The position numbers were made by a program, and so were the translations under genes. The notes under the pieces are model-generated. The model was not told where the DNA came from and did not search any database. It worked only from the letters and a program-made list of their open reading frames with translations. From Oxalobacteraceae bacterium UBA6018 (GTDB lineage: Bacteria > Pseudomonadota > Gammaproteobacteria > Burkholderiales > Burkholderiaceae_D), in NCBI GenBank assembly GCA_002428015.1, contig DIZW01000057.1, forward strand, positions 1 to 10,450: 10,450 bases of DNA. The letters run 5' to 3'. This document shows positions 5,404-10,450 of this stretch, one piece after another. Numbering within the stretch: the stretch's first letter is position 1; each line of letters opens with the position of its first letter.

Positions 5404-6408
5404 ATGAAAGCCATCGAACTGACCGCCCCCTCGCTGACCGCGTTTCGCCAGACCGAACTGCGCGAGCCGCAAGTAGGCCCCGGCGAAGTGCTCGTGCGGC
5501 TGCGCGCCGCCACCCTGAACTTCATCGACCTCGCCGTGGCCACCGGCGTCTACCCGGTGCCCACCTTTCCGCTCATTCCGGTGGCCGACGGCGCCGGCGA
5601 AGTCGTCGCGCTCGGCGACGGCGTGGACAACGTGGCGCGCGGCGACCGCGTGATCCCGCACTTCCGGCCGCACTGGCAGGGCGGGCTCGTCACGGCGCGC
5701 AACGCCGCCCCGATGCGCGGCCTCACCCTGCCAGGCTCGCTCGCCGAATACGTCGCCGTGCCGGCCGACAGCCTGGTGCCGGTGCCGGCCCACCTCGATT
5801 TCATCCAGGGCGCGGCGCTGCCGATCGCCGCCACGACGGCCTGGAACGCCGTGCGCTCGGCCCAGGTCCGCCCCGGATCGGTGGTCGTGCTGCTGGGCAC
5901 AGGCGGCGTGAGCATTTTCGCCCTGCAGTTCGCCAAGGCCTCGGGCGCCACCGTCATCATCGCCTCCTCGTCCGACGACAAGCTCGAGCGCGCGCGCCAG
6001 CTCGGCGCCGATCATCTGATCAATTACCGCGCCGCCCCGGCCTGGGATGAGGAAGTGCTCAAGCTCACCGGCGGGCAGGGCGCCGACCTCGTGGTGGAGA
6101 CCGTGGGCGAAGTGACGTTCGCACGCTCACTCAACGCGGCGGCCATGGGCGGCACCGTGTTCACGGTCGGCTTTGTCAGCGGAGCGGCAGCCTCGGTCAA
6201 CCTGATGCCCATCATCGTCAAATCGCTGCGCGTGGTGGGCAACAACACCGGCTCGGTCGCCGACCTGGCCGACGCCGCGCGCGCCATCGCCGCCCACCGC
6301 ATCGTGCCGGTGATCGACCGCGTGTTCGACATCGACGACACCCGCGCCGCCTACGCCGAACTCAATGCGGGCGGGCGGCACTTCGGCAAGCTCGCCATCG
6401 CGCACTGA
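5404..6408 (+). CDS. Zinc-independent MDR-family oxidoreductase (quinone oxidoreductase-like)
   Basis: This 334-residue protein belongs to the medium-chain dehydrogenase/reductase superfamily. The N-terminal GroES-like domain (about 1-130) contains ATLNFIDLAVATGVYPVP and the G-D-G-V-D-N-V-A-R-G-D-R-V pattern. The nucleotide-binding Rossmann domain has GTGGVSIFALQFAK near 165-178, followed by a conserved ADHLINY. The cysteine cluster for structural zinc and the usual catalytic Cys/His ligands are absent. This points to an NAD(P)H-dependent quinone or enone reductase rather than an alcohol dehydrogenase. The true substrate is not deducible. The start is the ATG after a weak GAGAG. It is divergent from the LysR-type gene and convergent with the cupin gene, 39 bp apart. 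Regulation by the LysR-type protein is likely from layout. Confidence 0.9.
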   Translation: MKAIELTAPSLTAFRQTELREPQVGPGEVLVRLRAATLNFIDLAVATGVYPVPTFPLIPVADGAGEVVALGDGVDNVARGDRVIPHFRPHWQGGLVTARNAAPMRGLTLPGSLAEYVAVPADSLVPVPAHLDFIQGAALPIAATTAWNAVRSAQVRPGSVVVLLGTGGVSIFALQFAKASGATVIIASSSDDKLERARQLGADHLINYRAAPAWDEEVLKLTGGQGADLVVETVGEVTFARSLNAAAMGGTVFTVGFVSGAAASVNLMPIIVKSLRVVGNNTGSVADLADAARAIAAHRIVPVIDRVFDIDDTRAAYAELNAGGRHFGKLAIAH

Positions 6409-6419
6409 GCTGCGTGGAC

Positions 6420-6434
6420 CAGGTGAGTGACCTG
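6420..6434. terminator. Small inverted repeat between the convergent oxidoreductase and cupin genes
   Basis: CAGGT (6420-6424) and ACCTG (6430-6434) pair around a 5-nt loop in the 39-bp gap between two convergent stop codons. The stem is only 5 bp with no U-run, so at best it is a weak termination aid. Confidence 0.2.
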
Positions 6435-6447
6435 ACTGCAACATCGT

Positions 6448-6831
6448 TTAGCGCGGCGGGTTTGGATAGCTGACGATGAGCACCAGCGGCTCGGCGTCCA
6501 GCTGCTTGATCCCGACCGTGGCGCCCTTGTACAGGTAGGCGGTGGTGCCGGCCGTTACGCGCCGGGTGGCGCCATCGGCGCTGACCTCGCCGGCGCCGGA
6601 GAGCACATAATAGACTTCGTCGTGATGGATGACATGCGGACCGATCGCTGCGCCCGGGTGCAGCACGCGCTTGCGGAACTCCATCGCGCGCGGCGCCGGA
6701 ACGGCGTCGCTGATCCGGTACGCGGTCGACATGCCGATCGCGCCGTGCGGAGGCGGCTCGTCGCGCTTGACGTCTTCCTCCCGCACGATCGCCATCGCGG
6801 GCGCGGCGGCCAATATGAGTATTGCAAGCAT
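6448..6831 (-). CDS. Small exported cupin-domain protein
   Basis: This 127-residue protein begins with a hydrophobic signal peptide (MLAILILAAAPAMA), followed by one cupin beta-barrel domain. Cupin motif 1 is seen as G-A-A-I-G-P-H-V-I-H-H-D-E-V-Y-Y-V-L-S-G. His66, His69/70 and Glu72 are the candidate metal ligands. Motif 2 (VTAGTTAYLYKGATVGIKQL) is degenerate and lacks the usual histidine, so metal binding and enzymatic activity are uncertain. The protein is presumably periplasmic. The ATG at 6831 is chosen over an upstream TTG (6843) because the signal peptide starts there; GAAAG lies 7 nt upstream. It converges on the oxidoreductase gene and is divergent from the DUF1272 gene. A decayed paralogue lies at 4105-4240. 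Confidence 0.85.
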   Translation of the reverse strand: MLAILILAAAPAMAIVREEDVKRDEPPPHGAIGMSTAYRISDAVPAPRAMEFRKRVLHPGAAIGPHVIHHDEVYYVLSGAGEVSADGATRRVTAGTTAYLYKGATVGIKQLDAEPLVLIVSYPNPPR

Positions 6832-6938
6832 GTTGACTTTCAAACGGGCCGCCCAGGGGGGTGGCGCCGGACAGCGCCGAGTCTGGCCTGCGTCTTCCGA
6901 TACAATGAAGGGAACTATTTAATACAGTACAGGAGATT

Positions 6939-6956
6939 GGCGTCGCGCGCGATGCC
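6939..6956. repeat. Near-perfect 18-bp palindrome in the leader of the DUF1272 gene
   Basis: The core TCGCGCGCGA is a perfect palindrome, extended by a G/T wobble pair and GGC/GCC arms. It lies about 30 bp before the start codon of the DUF1272 gene, in the divergent region with the cupin gene. GC-only palindromes are frequent in GC-rich DNA, so its meaning is uncertain. Confidence 0.3.
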
Positions 6957-6986
6957 GCCGATATCATCACTTTCAAAAGGAACGTC

Positions 6987-7295
6987 ATGCTTGAGCTGCG
7001 GCCGACTTGCGAGCACTGCCACAAATCCCTGCCGCCCGCGTCGATGGAAGCGCGCATCTGCACCTACGAATGCACGTTCTGCGCGGACTGCGTCGAGCGG
7101 GTACTGGAAAATGTCTGTCCGAATTGCGGCGGCGGGTTTGTGCCGCGACCGGTCAGGCCGAGCCACAATTGGAAAAACAAGAACTATCTGACGAACGATC
7201 CCGCCAGCACGGTGGTCAAACACCGTCCGGTGGACCCGGCGGTCCACGCCGCGTTCGCCGCCGCGATCAAGGACATTCCACCCGAAGACAGGTAG
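6987..7295 (+). CDS. DUF1272-family cysteine-rich small protein
   Basis: This 102-residue protein starts MLELRP and has four cysteine pairs: Cys8/11, Cys25/29, Cys32/35 and Cys44/47 (C-P-N-C-G-G-G). Such spacing strongly suggests one or two structural zinc sites. The N-terminal half matches what I know of DUF1272, a widespread proteobacterial family with no assigned function. The C-terminal half (from about 55) has no cysteines, is rich in Pro/Ala and is probably less ordered. AAAAGGAA lies 4-5 nt before the ATG, a good ribosome binding site. It stands alone, divergent from the cupin gene and convergent with ssb. Cytoplasmic by lack of a signal peptide. Confidence 0.88.
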   Translation: MLELRPTCEHCHKSLPPASMEARICTYECTFCADCVERVLENVCPNCGGGFVPRPVRPSHNWKNKNYLTNDPASTVVKHRPVDPAVHAAFAAAIKDIPPEDR

Positions 7296-7380
7296 ACGAT
7301 CATGTCGGCATGTCGGCCAGCGCGCACGGCGTGCGGCGGACGTGGAAGCGCCAAATCGTTGTTGACGGCTAAAACCGTCC

Positions 7381-7435
7381 CACAATGAAAAAACCCCCGT
7401 AACTTTGATCAGTTACAGGGGTTGTTTTCATTGTG
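7381..7435. terminator. Long bidirectional terminator between the DUF1272 gene and ssb
   Basis: The sequence folds into an extended hairpin: CACAATGAAAA / TTTTCATTGTG at the base, then AACCCC / GGGGTT, then GTAAC / GTTAC around an 8-nt loop. There is one C/A mismatch and one bulged G. The A-rich and T-rich base arms give a U-run in both directions, so it can end transcripts of both convergent genes. It ends 14 bp from the ssb stop codon. Confidence 0.85.
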
Positions 7436-7449
7436 ACGTCAGGTACGAC

Positions 7450-7944
7450 TTAGAACGGAATGTCGTCATCCATGTCCGAGAAGTTCGGCGCCGGCTTCGG
7501 TGCCGGACGCGCGGCCGGGGCCGCCGCTGGCGCCGGACGTGGCGCCGGACGGCTTGGCGGGGCGTCGTAGCCGCCGCCGTCATCCATGCCGGCTTCGCCG
7601 CCCATGCCCTGGCGTCCACCCAGCATCTGCATCTGCTCGGCGATGATGTCGGTCGCGTATTTCTCGACGCCATCCTTGTCGGTGTACTTGCGGGTCTGCA
7701 AGCGGCCTTCCACGTAGACCGAGGAACCTTTCTTGAGGTACTGGCCCACGATTTCCGCCAGGCGCCCGAAGAACGAGATGCGGTGCCATTCGGTCAGCTC
7801 TTTCTGCTCGCCGGTGTTGCGGTCCTTCGACTTGTACGAGGTCGCCACCGCGATGTTGGCGATCGCGTCACCGCTGGGCATGTAGCGGATCTCAGGATCG
7901 CGCCCCAGGTTGCCGACGATGATGACTTTATTGACTGATGCCAT
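7450..7944 (-). CDS. ssb: Single-stranded DNA-binding protein SSB
   Basis: This 164-residue SSB starts MASVNKVIIVGNLGRDPEIR and carries a complete OB-fold (about 1-110) with the conserved WHRISFFGRLAEIVGQYLKK. It is followed by a Gly/Pro/Ala-rich flexible linker, including P-A-P repeats, and the acidic tip DMDDDIPF that recruits partner proteins of replication, recombination and repair. It binds ssDNA as a homotetramer in E. coli-type systems. AGGAG lies 6 nt before the ATG (spacer TAATAC). It is divergent from uvrA, as in E. coli, and shares the SOS box region. A 6-bp-stem inverted repeat (7962-7977) lies in its leader. Nothing is missing. Confidence 0.98.
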   Translation of the reverse strand: MASVNKVIIVGNLGRDPEIRYMPSGDAIANIAVATSYKSKDRNTGEQKELTEWHRISFFGRLAEIVGQYLKKGSSVYVEGRLQTRKYTDKDGVEKYATDIIAEQMQMLGGRQGMGGEAGMDDGGGYDAPPSRPAPRPAPAAAPAARPAPKPAPNFSDMDDDIPF

Positions 7945-8066
7945 GTATTACTCCTGTTGTACGCGGGATCCCCCGCGGCGCGAATTGGTCTGGTAAACAG
8001 CGATTATAAGCCAGTCACCCCGCCAAAGCGAACCGTCTTATGCACTCGTCATGCTTTTACCGTCCG

Positions 8067-8095
8067 TTGAATACTGGTATTATATACAGTATTTA
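8067..8095 (+). promoter_or_regulatory. Candidate sigma-70 promoter of uvrA
   Basis: TTGAAT (8067-8072) and TATTTA (8090-8095) are separated by 17 bp and bracket the LexA box, so bound LexA would block RNA polymerase. This leaves a leader of about 125 nt before the uvrA start. Both hexamers deviate from consensus at two positions. Confidence 0.5.
8072..8091. promoter_or_regulatory. LexA (SOS) box in the uvrA/ssb divergent promoter region
   Basis: TACTGGTATTATATACAGTA matches the proteobacterial LexA operator TACTG-N10-CAGTA, with CTG at 8074-8076 and CAG at 8087-8089 exactly 10 bp apart and an AT-rich centre. It overlaps a plausible plus-strand promoter and a TATAAT on the minus strand, so it can repress both divergent genes. 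The same shared box is known at E. coli uvrA/ssb. Confidence 0.93.
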
Positions 8096-8225
8096 ATTCG
8101 CGGATTCCTGACCAATATCAAGGCATTCCCGTGGCGCTTACGAGCTCAGCAGGCGAGCAGGGCGCCGACGCCGCGACCGAAACACAGCTATAGTGGCAGT
8201 TGACCCGCATAAGGCATACCAAGAC

Positions 8226-10450
<2,225 letters not shown>

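Noticed and set aside
8131..8193. A 20-codon GTG-initiated plus-strand ORF in the uvrA leader, with AAGG upstream
   Set aside because: Short GC-rich ORFs of this size are expected by chance. There is no regulatory motif such as repeated rare codons or a stalling sequence.

Overview
The window is GC-rich chromosomal DNA. It most resembles a betaproteobacterium of the Oxalobacteraceae (Massilia/Duganella/Janthinobacterium type). The inference rests on a divergent uvrA/ssb pair with a shared SOS box, a PEP-CTERM protein, a DUF1272 protein and the codon use. No species-level call is possible from sequence reading alone.

Layout, left to right. (1) Positions 1-1623, minus strand: the N-terminal ~540 codons of a very repetitive protein built from 8-9 residue units of the type L-T-T-x-Q-(V/I/L)-x-x. 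The gene runs off the left edge. About 65 units are visible, partly organised in a 58-residue (174 bp) super-repeat. A one-base insertion in a G run at 41-44 shifts the frame just before the edge. (2) 1624-2037: an AT-rich gap with a ribosome binding site for the repeat gene and a perfect 16-bp palindrome. (3) 2038-3147, minus: a MscS-family mechanosensitive channel. (4) 3295-3921, minus: a secreted PEP-CTERM protein. (5) 3922-4428: a gap holding a strong hairpin, a frameshifted remnant of a cupin gene, and the terminator of the next gene. (6) 4429-5304 (minus) and 5404-6408 (plus): a divergent LysR regulator / NAD(P)-dependent quinone-type oxidoreductase pair, with interleaved inverted repeats between them. 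(7) 6448-6831, minus: an intact exported cupin protein, the paralogue of the remnant in (5). (8) 6987-7295, plus: a small cysteine-rich DUF1272 protein. (9) 7450-7944 (minus) ssb and 8226-right edge (plus) uvrA, transcribed divergently around a near-consensus LexA box at 8072-8091.

Functional grouping. The right side is a DNA-repair/replication module under SOS control. The middle is a regulator-enzyme pair flanked on both sides by an intact and a dead copy of the same cupin gene. The left side is envelope and surface biology: a tension-gated channel, an exosortase-sorted exported protein and a giant repetitive protein that is probably secreted. The repeat protein is the least understood item and the most interesting one. 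The rest is recognisable family members.
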